From assembly GCA_019722365.1 (NCBI GenBank), contig JADFUC010002358.1, positions 1-64,000 on the forward strand: a stretch of DNA of 64,000 nucleotides, written 5' to 3'. The DNA comes from Lithospermum erythrorhizon. Its lineage: Eukaryota > Streptophyta > Magnoliopsida > Boraginales > Boraginaceae. The notes under the pieces were generated by a model. That model worked only from the letters and a program-made list of their open reading frames with translations, made no database searches and was not told where the DNA came from. The position numbers and the translations under genes were made by a program. How positions within the stretch are numbered: position 1 is the first letter of the stretch; each line of letters opens with the position of its first letter. Shown here one piece after another: positions 11,519 to 25,195 of this stretch.

Positions 11519-14500
11519 CTACATATTTGAATGCCCGACCTTGACATGGACTCGATGCCAAAGTGTGAGTATCCCTCTCAGTTCCAAATCACTTGACATT
11601 CTCAGGTTATTACATTTGCTGCTGTATCCACCTGGCAATGAACCTGAATGATCTAATGAAACTCAGATCAAACAAATAACGTAAATATTCTTACAAAATT
11701 GTAACAAGATGTGACTTCCTTTGAGAAAAGACATACATTGTATGCATATAAGTAATTAACTGAACACAAGCTGGTAAAATCCATGTAGAAGGAGAGTCAT
11801 TCGTTTCATAAAAGGCTGGTTAGTTGTCTTAACTAATGGTCCTCGGGTCGAATACATTTTTACTGGTAACAATGACAACTCAGATCACCCATCTAGATCC
11901 TGTAGACTGAGTGTTAGAAACCACATTTATAGTGTGTTCAAAATAGCATTAAATTTACATAACCAGATAATGGAAAACAACAAAACATAAGAAATTAAGT
12001 TCACCGCTAGTGAAGTATAAAGGTATTCCCAAAGTTGAAAAAAACACAGAAGTGGAGATACAAACCGCTTTTGCAACTATCTCAGCACCATGAGTGATGT
12101 CTGCTTCTGCCTCAAAAAATACCCATGCCCATTTGTCACAATTTGCATCATCGGCAACATATGGAACACCAATCCTCTGATACCTGGATGCTTCCACCCA
12201 TGATTTACCACCATCGATTGATACATCTACTCTTTCAATTCCACGCCCTCCTCCCGACACTGCATAACCTTTGATGTTCACCTGAAAATGGAAAGAGTAT
12301 TAGAAAACATAACACAATTAAATATGGTTATTTCCCATATTCTTCCCACCACAACATAAAAGCTCACAGATTGTTTATACTACTATAAAAATTGTATAAT
12401 AGCCCTTACTGTTACAAGAACAGGTAGCAGAGGCCATAGTGTAGCCTGATTATGACATTGCATTTTATTAATAATATGTGAACACATAGGACAACGTGTT
12501 TAATACATCAACAAAATGTACTGACCTTGCCATGCTTTACCATATGACATCTTCAGAGAACAAATTGCACACTATCAAGCAGCAAATTTGAGCATTAGTA
12601 TTAGGCAGATATTATTCATCTTAGAAAAATAACTAAACATTTCTAGACTTGATTTTACAGATTACAGCTTATAGAGCTTGCATTCTCTCCAAAGTTCAAT
12701 ACGTAATTACAAGTTATGCCAGTCTGTATACTCATGCAAATTATAAACCAACTCAAATCAGGCTATAGTAGTCTATTACTCGAGATTATAAGGCACCAAT
12801 TGTTCTCTGGCTATACTGAAACAAATTTTTGTATTTAATAAGCATTTTTCAAGCTTAAAACATGACAGGTCCAGTACATTAATATGAGTGATGTGCCTGA
12901 ACAGGAAAATCATGTTGAGGCCTTCGTTGACCAATCTATGTTTATCCCAATTCCACGGAAGGTGGAAACATCTTGAGTCTTTTGCATAAAGGCCCTGGGT
13001 ATAATTTAAAACTTTAGTTGTAGTAAGTGAGCGACATACACACATGAAACTCAGGAAAATAAATGGACAACCTGGCATTCTTCTGCAATAATGTTCATAG
13101 AATCAAGCCACTTAACAGACCGAGCACCAATAACACCGAGAACAATCACCGCAATGGGTATCCATGATCTCTCTTTAAGTGTCTTCTACGACAGTAAATT
13201 ATCGAACTATCATCAGTAGTGAACTATATTGTGGTAACAATTGACAGAGCCAAGTCTATGTTTAGCTCAGATGGCACAAAGACATTAACTAGAATGCCTC
13301 ATCTATTTAATTAAGAGACTGGTATTAGAAAATAGAACAAGCTCTCATAAAAGAACACATAAGTACATGAGGTATGATAAGAAGTTAGAACTGATCCAGC
13401 AGCTGTTGAAATTAAGGAAAGGCAGATACATTCAATTCCAATACCACCATGACTACTTGCAAAAAAGTCAAGTAGCATAAAGAATATAGGTATGAAGCAT
13501 TATTGATATTTTTCTGAAAAAGCTGAACAATGATATAAAAGATGACAATAGTCAGATATATAACAGATTATGCAATTTATGAATTAAATAATTCAATAAA
13601 CTTGTATTAAAATCCATAATACTGTTGAGATGGATCACAACAGCACAAAACAATGTAAAAAGTGATAACTTGATGCAAGGTCTCAATGATGTTCATGAGT
13701 AACCGTGCATGCAACAAGAAAAGATAATCACCTGTCCATTCATCTCATATGCAAGCAAGACATCAGCTTCAGGGTTTGTGGCTTGAATTAAAGGAATTGA
13801 TGCCTTATAAGGGCCTCCATTTTCCTCCTGCAATCATGAGAAATGTAAAGATTATAACATAATCGTGGCTTCAATACAAGAAACTAATCATAATCTAATA
13901 CCTGAAAACAAATTGTCATAGGATTATTATTTACAAGGACAAATTGGTTTACATCACCGTCCATGAATAAATTCGAACATAACTTATGTGCAAGGTTGAA
14001 GACTTCATAACTACCTTACATTTATCAATGCTAACAACTCAACATACTTCCCTCCAGATGTCATGTTTTGTATTTAGATCCAAGCTGTTCAAGACATCAG
14101 CCAATTTTGCACCACTCCAAGCAGCTGAAATGAACACCGAAGATAAGAACATCTAAATCAGAACTGTATAACAAAAAGCCTCTCTCAGCATAATAAATAC
14201 TTTGCTAGGAAGCGTCACCTTAATCATGCAGTGGAGCATACAAAGTATGTCCGACTAACAATCAATAGAGATATAAATAAACAATAATATAACAGATAAT
14301 ATGCTGCAATTGTTAATTGAAATACATTCAGTAATCTGTTCAAGTATATAACTTGGGATGTTTCTATAGACAAACACATGAGCAGTAGAGTCCTATACAA
14401 CCTAGGACTAGATATGAAATAATAACTACAAGATAACTAAACTACAAAATCATGTTCTGATCCTACTCAACTCGCCGGATATAGACTCGGCTGGAAGAGT

Positions 14501-15776
14501 CCTCGATGGAGTAAGTCGAACATCATCTAAACTATGCAATGCTGCTTCCCATGGTATCAGTCGGTTAAAACCTGTCAGCAAACACACTTTCCTTGGGTAC
14601 AAACAATGCATCACGCTTTTAAACAACTTCAAAAACAAAACAAAAACTAGACATACCTACTCTACTGTGGTAAGTGTGTGTTAAGATAATAAATTTGACA
14701 TGCATGCAGACAGCATTTGGGAAGGCACCTTGCGGCATAACTTAACACTTTCCCTAGAACATTGAATAAGTGGATGAGCAAGATAATAAATTTCTAACTA
14801 ACCATTTCCTATTGCTGCGATGTCCCAGCCAACCCCCCTCACTGTTTTGGTTTTGCTCATAGCAGTCCTCCTATTACCGGCACACTAAGATCAGAAAATC
14901 AAAAGTCATCAGCTTCTCCCCTTTCTGGATACCCATGCAAAATGGATGTCCTCGAATATTACCTGTAATGTGGCAACTACAGTATGCTTTTGAAGCTTCT
15001 ATACAGAAAAAATAAAACATGATATATCAGAAAATGGAAGTAGAAGAAAATATTGAAGGGCCTTTACGAACAAGTTACCTGATATCTTTGATGAAGAAAC
15101 TGTATTTCCTTGTAGAGCAGTTACAGAGACGAGTAACTGGTGGGAAGAGTTTGAAGTAGTTAGATGAAGCACAAAAAATAAGAAGAATACAATAGTAGGA
15201 TGATTGACCTTTCTATGTCTTCAACCACCGGGATAGGCCCATGATTTCTCTTGTAGAACAAGTCAACTGGAGTTACATACGACGATATCAAGTTTGAACG
15301 AGGTGGCTCGGCATTGAAGGGTTCCTATACACAAAACAATATCAAGTGAATATCGACTACTAAAGTTGTCATTTTTTAAGCAACAACAACTAATACAAGC
15401 ATTGGAAAATTGACATCAGAAACAAGTCAACATAATTGTTATTATTCAAAGTTACATAAAACTCCTGAAACGCCTTTAAGGCTAAAATTAGCAACATATA
15501 GATCAACTCATAAATCATCTCTTACTCTGAATCACTAAAAATACAATCTTCATAAATATAAGGCTAAATTAGCACATATAGATGAACCCATATATCATCT
15601 CTAACTATGAGTAAACTAAAAATACAATCTTGATAAATAAAAATAAAGCAAAATTGTAAACATATAAAAAGGAAGCCATATATCATTTTAAACACTGAGT
15701 AATAACCTTGGCATTAATTTTAAGGCAAGGATGACGAGGTGGTTCCTCGGAGTAATCAGAAGGTGTATTCAGGCAT
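11519..15776 (-). CDS. SOX: sulfite oxidase (molybdenum enzyme, peroxisomal)
   Basis: Oxidises sulfite to sulfate with molybdopterin cofactor; in plants it lacks the haem domain and acts in peroxisomes. Twelve exons on the minus strand have consistent splice sites: 15776-15707, 15324-15209, 15136-15079, 14998-14963, 14884-14803, 14124-14015, 13827-13732, 13185-13072, 12994-about 12890, 12571-12526, 12281-12066 and 11631-11519. The N-terminal exon encodes PSDYSEEPPRHPCLKINAK. Exon 5 starts CAGNRRTAMSK, whose Cys is the Mo ligand. Exon 11 encodes the dimerisation domain (GYAVSGGGRGIERVDVSIDG). The C terminus is GHSNM, ending in a PTS1-like SNM (SNL in Arabidopsis). Exons 2, 5, 7 and 11 are clean; exons 1, 3, 4, 6, 8, 9, 10 and 12 carry small indels, so no single open frame exists as given. 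Complete exon order and sites favour a real gene with sequence errors. Confidence 0.88.
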
Positions 15777-15922
15777 CTCTTCAGCTCCCTTGTTTCAATC
15801 AGGGGGAGGTTGCAGTGATGGAATTTTGATGATTCTGAAGATATTGCAACAATTTATTGAAAACAGACAAAATAAGAAAATGAGTGGGCTTGGGAATATC
15901 AATTTTTTGATATAATTCATCG

Positions 15923-17373
15923 TAGAGTGCGATGGACCCGGTTACGAGGATTTTGAGGCGAAAAAAATCCGGCCGGTTCGGATACGAAGGGGAAAAAATC
16001 GATCGGTTATCGAAATCCGGTCGGACGGATTTCCGGTTCGGACGGATTTCGGTTCAGTTTCGGACGGATTTCGGATATACGGATTTTGGCCAGCTTTATT
16101 GGGCCGATTTTGTGGATTTAGATTGATTTTTTGTTATGGGCCGATTTTTTATTAGATTTGGGCTATATTTTTATTTATGTTTGAAACTTACTTGTTTTGG
16201 AGTTAGCCTCTGATATTCTGATAAAATAATGATAAATTCCAAAGTCCAAAAATAATAACATAATAAAATTCCAAATTATATAAAAACATCAATTTATTCA
16301 ACAAATTTCACAAAATCTGATATCCAAACAGCCCCACATACAAAAGCGAACAACAATTGAAATTGACACAATTAGTATAGTCAATCACAGCAGTCTACCA
16401 ATAAACATAAATACAAGCTTATTAAACTTATTCGAATGATATATCAATCAATCAAACAATTATCTCAAACAAACCACATCCCAAAATGATACAAAATACA
16501 ACTTAGAATTAATAAACTAAAATTAATAAACTAAAATTAATAACTAAATAATAACAAAATTAATAAACAAATTAATAAACTAAAATTAATAAAAAATTGA
16601 AATAATAACTAAATTATCCTTATTTAAAATTAATAAACAAGCTAGAGTCGAAATAATAACTAAAATAATAACAAAATTAATACAAATTAATAAACAAATT
16701 CGAAATAAAAACAAATTCATTTAATAGGCTGGGCTGATAGTTCATTTAATAGGCTGGAGCAAACTAAGCTAATTAACCCAACAAAAGAAATTTGTCTTTC
16801 TAATAGTCTCTATTTCTCGTCTTAATTTCTTGAAATTTCAGGATAAAAGGTAAAAATAATTAAAGTAAATAGAATACCTATTTTACCTCACCATCCATTT
16901 AGAGGAGTATCAAATATTCCCTCAATACATTTGAATAAGTGAAACATGACAATATTTTTTTGGGATGAAGGATTACTACCAAAGCTAGCATCCATCCCAA
17001 AATATCTCAACAATGGCAGTGAAATAAAAGGAATAAAGCCAACAAAAAGATGGCATTTTTTTAGCATAAGAAAAAGAAATAGTCCGTACCTTTTTGGGTG
17101 TTGGAAGTTGGTGCAATTGCATGATGATGGAGAAATGGTTTTGGCGGATTGAGGCGTTTAGAGTAACATTAGCGAGATGAAGAGAAAATTGAAGAGGCAA
17201 AAAAGCGAACCGGACGGACCGGACGGCGGTTATAATCGATCACGTCGGGCCGATAACGGATCAGGTCGGTTCAAATATCCATTAAAAAACCGGTCGGTCG
17301 GCCGGTTTCTTTATCAGCTCCGGCCGGACCGGACTGGATCATGAAAATCGGTTTTATCGAGTCAGCAACCCTA
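15923..17373 (-). mobile_element. non-autonomous hAT (Ac/Ds-like) element, copy 1
   Basis: The ends are short inverted repeats: TAGAGTGCGA on the left and, read inward from the right, TAGGGTTGCTGA. They are flanked by a probable 8-bp target duplication, ATTCATCG (15915-15922) and ATTCATAC (17374-17381). Both subterminal regions are packed with CGG/CCG motifs (CGGTCGG, CCGGACGG), like the transposase-binding repeats of Ac/Ds elements. The middle (about 16480-16700) is an AATTAATAAAC-rich low-complexity block. No transposase is encoded. The right end, read inward, matches the left ends of copies 2 and 3, so this copy lies in reverse orientation. It sits just upstream of the sulfite oxidase start. 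Confidence 0.75.
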
Positions 17374-17381
17374 ATTCATAC

Positions 17382-18758
17382 CGTTTATTTTAAAATTGTT
17401 TTATTAATATAATAATTAATTTTATCATTCAATTAAATAAAAATATTAGTAAATAAAAAGATAATTTGTTGTTTAACTCTAATATAAAAGTTGTAGTAAT
17501 ATAATTAAATAATAAAGCGTAGATACTTGTCAATTAAATTGAAATGAATAAATATTACTAGTGGTGAAAGCCAGTATTTGTGATTGTGTGACTTGACTAA
17601 CTACTGATGAGTTGTCATCCATTTTAGGAGTTAACTAGATTGAATAGATGATAATTTGGTCACAATTAATTTACGATAAAACTTTGCATAAATTAATAGT
17701 ACAAATTTGTATAGATATTATCAATTAAAATAAATTGAAGAGTGAGCATTCATTTGAGATAGCCTGCCAAAATAGGAAGTTAGGTAGACATATAAATTTT
17801 GTAACTATTATTTAAAGCTAAAAAATATAGTAAAACTAAATGAAAATTAAGGCAAATATCCAATTAAATTAGGAAGTTAAATGAATTTGTAAAAAGGAAG
17901 TTAAATGAATGTACTAACGTAATTTTTGGTTAAAAGGTAAAAAATGTTAATATAATAACAACCATAAGTTATTATCTCATGATTTGTTTTGCTCTTATTA
18001 TTACTGCCGCGTGGCTTAATCATCCATCACTTTATAATTTCACTCTTATATAATGTTAATCACTTAGTCATTTTGAGTTATTATTTTCTTAATTCGTAGT
18101 TTAGAAATATTTCAACGTGTTATTGTTTTATTGTTACAGTGGAAATACAAGGGAAATATAGTAGATGATTAGATTATCAAATAAGATCAATCCATGTGAG
18201 AATGAGCTTGGAATCATCATGCTATTTTTTTGTGTTTAATATTGTGAGATGTGAGTTGCAGGCCAGGGGTAGTAACTATCCTGTAGGTCTGAGCAATCTT
18301 TGTGAACAACAAGTAATATAGATGCATTAGAAGTGGGAATGGAGAATACCTCTTAGTCCAGTGATTTGAACTGGCAATGGTGCGTTTGAGGTGACAGGCT
18401 TCAATTTTGTAAAGAGATTAGAATGATAGTAATCAAATGGAAAATGCTACTATCTAATGTCAGAGTTAATCAGCATATTTAGTTATAAATTGAGTTTGAC
18501 TAAAAATGAGGAAAGCCGAACACCCTCTCATTATCAAATTGTCTGGTGGTCCTTTTCCAGCTTTTGTTGATTTGGACATTTTTATTTCATCAAGTGCGTT
18601 GTATCCACCTCAATGTCTGAAAGATACAGTTAGCTATTGCCATAGTCAACCTTAGATAATTTAGGATACGTTGACATTTATTGATTATTAGATGCTTTAG
18701 CTGACCATTCAAATTGATTTCTCGACCTTCCAGTTTCCCTCTCATCAGAGTAACAGAA
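17382..18758. other. intergenic, no gene recognised
   Basis: AT-rich spacer between the hAT element and the DUF642 gene. The right part should hold the DUF642 promoter and 5' leader; no TATA box stands out. No RNA gene was seen. Confidence 0.4.
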
Positions 18759-20131
18759 ATGGAGTTTATGCTAATTCTCATCATCTCATGTTCCATTATT
18801 TCATTTGCTCAACCAGGTAAACATAACCTTCATTATAATCATTTCTTTGACTTTGATAATTGATAACAAACTCAGGTAATTCTTGTTTTTCTTTCTTCAA
18901 AAGATTTTTTGCAGAATCCTGATTTTGAACTCCCTCCAGCAAATTTGGCCGAAAATTTAACTTCGACATTTGTTACCTTGCAAGAGAACAACACCATGCG
19001 GATGGTCATTCGAGACTGGTCAGTATTATGTCACATCAGGGAAAGATGTGCAGCTGCGGGGAATGGGCACGCCATACTTCTCAGTGAAGATGGCAAGATC
19101 AATCAAACTTTCAAGCGACTCTAATAATCAGAATTTTGCTTACCTTTACTATGTCTTTGGGTGGTCAGAGCTGTGTAGCCAATGCAAGCTATAATTAAAC
19201 TGATGAGTTCATTTTCACTTAAGCAAAATTATAGCAAGGGACACTGGGATAGCTATGGTCATCAATTAGGAAGTTGGGGTGGAGCAGAGGAGAAAAACTT
19301 GGTGCTCCAAAGTCAGGCTATAGATATAGATCCTAATTCCATATTTGGCCAATTGTTGACTAAGCCGTGTGAAGGCTGTTGATCCTACTCTTAATGAGTA
19401 TGTTTCTGCATCAGTTCATTCATGGTTGTAAACTTTTCCGTTCTCTTTTGTTTATATTCCCTATCTACAACTGCTTTATCTATTAGTTGATCAAACTGTA
19501 AGAAACTTGAGCATATTTAGAGAAAAGCAACAGATTAAACTGATTAACTATTGCATGACTTCAATATGCACTGATATCATTGTTAAAAAAACAGATGGCC
19601 TGCTTAATAATGGTGTGGATTTAGTAGGGCCATTTCTGGAGACTTCAGTGAAGGAGTCTTACTCGATTCTGTATCAGGAGTCAAAGTTCAATCTGCTTTA
19701 CAACATGGACAGTGACAGGAGTGCATCAAGTACATAAACTCGAAGAACTACTTCATCCAGAAGGCGATGCAGCAGTTGAAGGCTTGTATCAGGGGTTGGG
19801 CTGGCATACAAACAACCATAAATATCCCTGATTCAAGCCATGTGCTCGAGTTCATGCTGGGAGATGCAAATGGTCGTGTTTAGGGAATTCGTGGTAGAAG
19901 TCTATGCAGGCTCGTCGACTCAGAATTTTAGTATTCAAGTGCAGGGACTGGATCATCGAAAAAATATTCAATCGCTGGGGGATCGAATCGAACTTCTATT
20001 ATTCCAAAGCTACAGGACTAGCCAGAAAAGGGAAGATGGAGTATATTTTGTGGTCCTGTTATTGATGATGTTGTTTACATTCTTCTGGTGCTCTTGGACA
20101 TAATTTTCCAGTTGCCGTTTTCTTGTTCTAG
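18759..20131 (+). CDS. DUF642 cell-wall protein (BIIDXI-like)
   Basis: Plant-specific secreted proteins with two galactose-binding-like domains, associated with pectin and pectin methylesterase. Exon 1 (18759-18816) gives the signal peptide MEFMLILIISCSIISFAQP. Exon 2 (18915 to about 19402) carries LQNPDFELPPANL, an SGKDVQL block, the GKINQTF segment, QNYSKGHWDSYGHQLGSW and DPNSIFG, the first-domain signatures. Exon 3 (about 19594-20131) carries FLETSV, HPEGDAAVE, IQTTINIPDSSHVLEFMLGD, VVEVYAGSSTQNFSIQ and ends with GALGHNFPVAVFLF then TAG. Many one- or two-base indels break the frame in exons 2 and 3 although almost all conserved blocks are present. The exon 2 donor reads GAG|TATGT, as if one G were missing. 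Either recent decay or sequence error; the intact signal peptide and both domains favour error. Confidence 0.82.
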
Positions 20132-21503
20132 CTCTAGTACACTTAGCTTGGTTTGAGAGATACTCAAACAAGCAATATTTTTCTTGGATTGGTAAATATG
20201 CATCAATTAGGGACCTGGAAAGATTCGTTAGTTCTTGCATCACAGAGAAGTTGAGTGTTTTGTGTCAGAAGACTTCACCCATCTGCTTTTGGTCATTTTA
20301 TGCTTTGTTTCCCACGTCAATTCCTTTTTCAGGTGTAGAAAGAAAAGAAATAGGTAAAAGTCATGCTCAATAATTTCCATGTGATGGTCTAATATACAAG
20401 GGAAAATACTCATCATGATATAAAACATAAGTATATAATCTACAAGCCTTACATTAGCGATTAGTAAAATCAAAATTAATTTAATTTACATTTTTACTTG
20501 CAATAAGAAATGTGTTGGTTTTTATTTTGCAATAACTTTTATGATAATTATGAAATGCAACATGATAAACTTTATCTATTATATAATAAATGTTAATATG
20601 TAGAAATAATGTATGTTAATTTATTTGTTTCTTATGAGTACTAGATTTATTTATGCAAAAATAATGTATGTTAATCGATATTGCATTTGTTGTCGAAACT
20701 TCACATTTTAAATGCATGTCAATGAAACTATCACAAACCTTCATCTGACTCTTGTTCAAACGTCAAAATACTACATGTTACATAATTTGAATATTTTACC
20801 AGTGAAAGTATACTATAAAAATAATGAAATAATTTACACAGGCTAGGCTATGCGAGATATAACTAGTCACATATAATGTGTTAGATCGAGTATTTCATCG
20901 GATACTAGAGCCCGATAGATCCAGTATGTTTTGTAAGGAGAATCGTTTCTTTGGATCGGGTCTTCGCTGCGTGAATCCCATTTCAATAGAACTTGATTAG
21001 TAATTCAATTAGGTGAAAATATTATTTGAATGTAATCATTGAATAAATTTTAATTAAGGATGAAATAATCATTTTATCCCAAACAATATTACATTTAGAG
21101 AGTAGAAATAATGGGGATAACTTATTTCAGGATATAGGCACAGTAACTACCATTTCGCCTCCACCGAAAGTGCACAACAAACCGATACAACTTCTTGGTT
21201 GAATAGTTTCAGTGAAAACAAAGCCTTGAAATAGTGTAGTCGAATAGAAATTTGATATATTTTTCTTGTGCTACAGACAAAAGGGAAAAAAAAGTAGGAC
21301 TAAATCACACCGAAATAGTGTTTAGAATCTATCGAATGACAGTTTTGCCCCTAAATAAAATAATAATTTCACCCCCTTCCTTTGCTTAATTCTTTTTAAT
21401 TGTGACTTTAGCTGCCGTGGAAAAAGGGAGGTTAAAGAAAAGTGGATAGTGGCGCCTCCGTCGCCAAAGCAAAATAAACCTACGAAGAGTGATTTGGTCT
21501 GAA
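20132..21503. other. intergenic between DUF642 and TOM20
   Basis: AT-rich. It holds the DUF642 3' flank and the TOM20 upstream region. No coding segment, RNA gene or bounded repeat was recognised. Confidence 0.4.
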
Positions 21504-24433
21504 ATGGACGGTGAAATAGATCACCTCATCTTCGAGCATACTCGCAAAACTTCTCGAAAGTTACCTACGCTGAAAACCCCAACGACGCTGATGTAATTCT
21601 TCCTTTGTCCCAAAATAATTGTCCACTTTTCAATTTTTTAATTTTATTTTTATTTACTATATTCATTTAAATTTAATCAGGAGGTTTTATTTCTCAATAA
21701 AAATGTAGCAGACATGAAGTGTGTAGTGTATATTATCATTTTTGTTATTAACGTGCAACATGTAACACATAAGTGTGTAGTATCGTTTAATTGTATTAAT
21801 ATTTTGATATATACCAGTTTAAACAGATCAAGTTATCACTTCAAAAGTATGTTGAATTTTTATTGAATAAAAACCTTCCAGCCATTTGACTTTTAAATTT
21901 TGAACTCTGGTATTTTTTATACTAACTTCATTTCAATTAATGGGAGATTTGATTTTATCAATAAAACATACTCAACTTAATTTCATATGTCGTATTGTTG
22001 AATTCAAAACTTATGCGTGTTAATTAATGCTACTAAATTTGTTGATTTTGACCGTGAAAGTCAAACTTGACAACCATTTGAGATGGAGGGAGTATGATTG
22101 TTGATGGATATTTTGCTGATGTTCTTTGTATGTTAATTAGGGTGTTACCATTTTGTTGAATTTATTGTAGAACCTTACGAGATGGGGCGGTGCCCTGTTG
22201 GAGTTGTCGCAGTTTCAAGAGCCTCCGGGATCGAAAACTTATATTCAAGGTAGACTAAGTGTTAGTCATATGATGTGCTTTTGATGTTTTGTTAGATTTG
22301 TGAGTTTAGTTTGTTATTAATTTTTTGTTGGAGCTTTTGTGCTGGGTAGAAATATTACTATCAATCTTCGCCTTGTTCTGCTGTGGAAGTTTTATATGAA
22401 GTAAACTTTTTGCAATGTGATTATGTTTTATGATGTTTCCGTCTTACATGATATGTTATACAGAGTATTTGTTTGATTCAGCTAGCAACAACTTGTAACT
22501 GTACTAATGAACTATTTGTTTATTTTTTTTACTTTGGTATTTTGAACTTGTCAGATTGTATCAAAATTTGAAGAGGCACTGGCCATTAATCCGAAACATG
22601 ACACTCTTTGGTGTCACAGGAATACCTACACATCAAATGCTTTATGATTCTGATAAGATGAAGCAAAGGTTTACTTTGACAAAGCCTCCCAGTATTTTCG
22701 ACAAGCACTTGAGGTTTGTTTCAAGTTGCAACCTATATACAAATCTTTATCACCATTTGATTTGATGTCTTATGGATTTTATTGAATTGGGTGCAGGATC
22801 CCAGTAATGATCTTTACCGCAAGTCTTTTGATGGCTGCTAAGGTGATTCTTCCATAATAGTGAATAATACCAAATTTGCGTATTGTTTGTATTAGGACTG
22901 GATTGTCTCATTAGCTGCTATGGTTAGCATCGGTCATGTAAATGCATATATGATTTTTCGCTCTACCCTTTAAGTTTGCACGAGCTCTGTCTGGGTTCAA
23001 GATGCAAAATTTGAGTCCATGCGGATGAAAGAGGTCTAGTAGACAATAGACAAACAAGTGTTCATTACTCGAGTTTCCCTCTTTGTTTTTGTTGCATAGC
23101 ATCTTGGATTTTGTTTCGGCCCTACTGGAATCGCCGTGTTCTGGTTAAATTTGTTTTCTACACGCTAGACAAGTCTGTTCATAGAAAAGTTCAGAATGGT
23201 CTTATCATTTTGATGCATAGGAGGTGTTAGATCAAATATTTTGCATCCCACCCAAACATGACTATTCTTAGATGATTCATATAATTTGAAGAAAGATACA
23301 TGTATATTAGATCCTTGTATTGATTATGTTTTAATTAAATAAAATTAAAGAGACCCAATAACACAGTTCCGTTTCCAGTTATTTGAAGCTGCCCTGTTTG
23401 TACTGACTTTTGATTTTGAAAGAAGTTGTTGGGTTTAGATTTGTTCCTTGGTGGCACTCTTTTGTTATTTTTATGGGTTGATAACTGTTTATTGGTTGTA
23501 AATTTGATCATCGGTATGAAGCTCTTGCCCTTTATTTTGTAACTTACTTTTTGCATGTCAACCTCTTTAACTGTTTAGGCCCTGAGTTTGCATGCTGAGA
23601 TCCACAAACAGGGTTTGGCCAACCCAAGCTATGGCCATGGGATCGAGCCCGTCTTAGATCGCTGGCACTAAGGTAGCTCAGATTCTCTTGCTGTCCTTGT
23701 TTTATTCTGTATGTAACAGATGACCACTTATGACTATAAGAAAAAAAAAAACATGCTTTTATTACAAGACCTCATAAAAAAGCAGAACTTTGGAAGGCAT
23801 GGTGGCTCCCTCTTTTTTTGGTGTTGATTTGATGACCCAAAAGATGGTCTGAAATACATTATGATGATTTGAGGGTTATTAAAGTTATGACATCAAGTCT
23901 GGGATTGGGTGGCTAGGTGATTGACAATTAGCTGTAACAATCCAGGTCCTTCACTCCTTCCATTAATACATGCTGTTTGATGAGTCTCTATTGATTAGCA
24001 ACGTGGCAGCTTATAGGCTAGCCCACGACTCTCTACAGAAAGTGTTGTAGGACAGAAAAACTTTAGTTTAGTTTTTATGCATCCTGACCAACTAATTTAT
24101 TTCTACCTTGACTAATGAGTACTGAATATCATGTGCCAACTCTTTAGAAAATTGTCGGCAGAGAGTGAAATATCATCGAATATAAATTTACATTCATCAG
24201 TCTGATTTCAGTACCTCTTGCGAGCCGAATGTTTTATTTTTTTGTTCCTAATATTTATTTGTTTTTTTAGAGCTTTGTAACATCTGATTTCATTTACTCT
24301 GCAGAACCAGAAGCAGCAGAAGAAAAAGAAGAGCAATGATCTTAAGTACGACATATTTGGATGGGTTATTCTTGCTGTTGGGATTGTTACATGGGTCGGG
24401 TTCGCGAAGTCCCACGCCCCACCTCCTCTATAA
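21504..24433 (+). CDS. TOM20: mitochondrial import receptor subunit TOM20
   Basis: Plant TOM20 is a tail-anchored outer-membrane receptor with TPR-like repeats that binds presequences. Six exons: 21504-21592 ([10 protein letters not shown], reaching NDAD after a frame slip), 22171-22249 ([20 protein letters not shown]), 22555-22713 ([26 protein letters not shown], then a block matching [12 protein letters not shown] across frames), 22797-22842 ([11 protein letters not shown]), 23579-23672 ([10 protein letters not shown]) and 24305-24433 ([19 protein letters not shown] plus the rest of the tail anchor, ending PPPL then TAA). All splice sites are GT..AG. The last exon is intact, with the single C-terminal membrane segment after a lysine cluster. 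Exons 1, 3 and 5 have small indels relative to the family. Intron 1 contains a Stowaway-like MITE. Confidence 0.9.
21597..22096. mobile_element. Stowaway-like MITE in TOM20 intron 1
   Basis: The left end CTTCCTTTGTCCCAAAATAA and the right end, whose complement reads ACTCCCTCCATCTCAAATGG, form imperfect inverted repeats of the CTCCCTCC(A/G)TCCC type. The element is AT-rich and non-coding, about 500 bp. A TA target duplication is only clear on the right. Confidence 0.5.
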
Positions 24434-24888
24434 GTTGGAGAGTTAAACTTTACCCATATGTTACTTTCATGGCTGAAAAAGAACCATAATTTTCTTTCAT
24501 TGATGTAGCTGTTTACTTAGTTGGAGTTTTCAATAGGTGTTTCATTAATGTGATGCACTAGATAATATTTTTGATGTCCTTCATCGATTTATTTGAGTAC
24601 TTTGACGTTGAACAATAATAATGTCCTTCATTAATGTGATACACTAGATAATAATGTTTCTCTAAATCGTCAGCTAGGCACTTTAATTAATCTCCAAGAA
24701 CTATTTTCAGTACTTCAGTTATTGTGGAATGGTTATCTATTTCTACATAGATTTTAGACGACACGTGTTCTGTTTTTTATTTCTAAAATTTAAAAATAAA
24801 CAATACACATATTATAATTTTAAGTGTCAAAGGACTCATTAATGAGAAAGAAAAAAGTGGATTTCTTGAAATCTTGTTTGAACAACAA

Positions 24889-24928
24889 GTCGAGATGGCC
24901 GAGTTGGTCTAAGGCGCCAGATTAAGGT

Positions 24929-24961
<33 letters not shown>

Positions 24962-24968
24962 TCTCGAC
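24889..24968 (+). tRNA. tRNA-Leu (anticodon AAG)
   Basis: An 80-nt gene with a paired acceptor stem (GTCGAGA / TCTCGAC), D-arm GGCCGAGTTGGTCTAAGGC, anticodon arm CCAGATTAAGGTTCTGG with AAG in the loop, a class II long variable arm (TCCGAAAGGGCGT) and T-arm GGGTTCAAATCCC. A run of T (about 24977-24983) follows as the Pol III terminator. All stems pair, so the gene looks functional. Confidence 0.95.
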
Positions 24969-25195
24969 AATAATTGTTTTTTTCCCAAGTATAACTGTAT
25001 AACTTACAAGGAGCCACACAATTTGACGGATAGAGCCAAAACTAGTAATGTTATACCTCTTTCCCTTGTTATTGAATTGTCATTAAAATGTTAAAAAGAT
25101 TCCAATAATACGCTTATTGTGATATACACCTCTTGTTATTGAAATTTATCGTTTTGCAGAATAATAACAAAATGGCATCAATAGTATGAGCTTAA

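Noticed and set aside
12776..13078. 100-codon minus-strand ORF
   Set aside because: Runs through sulfite oxidase exon 9 in a shifted frame plus flanking introns; not a separate gene.
14450..14638. 62-codon minus-strand ORF
   Set aside because: Inside sulfite oxidase intron 5, no family match.
15932..16126. 64-codon ORF rich in Gly/Arg/Phe
   Set aside because: Produced by the CGG-rich subterminal repeats of the hAT element.
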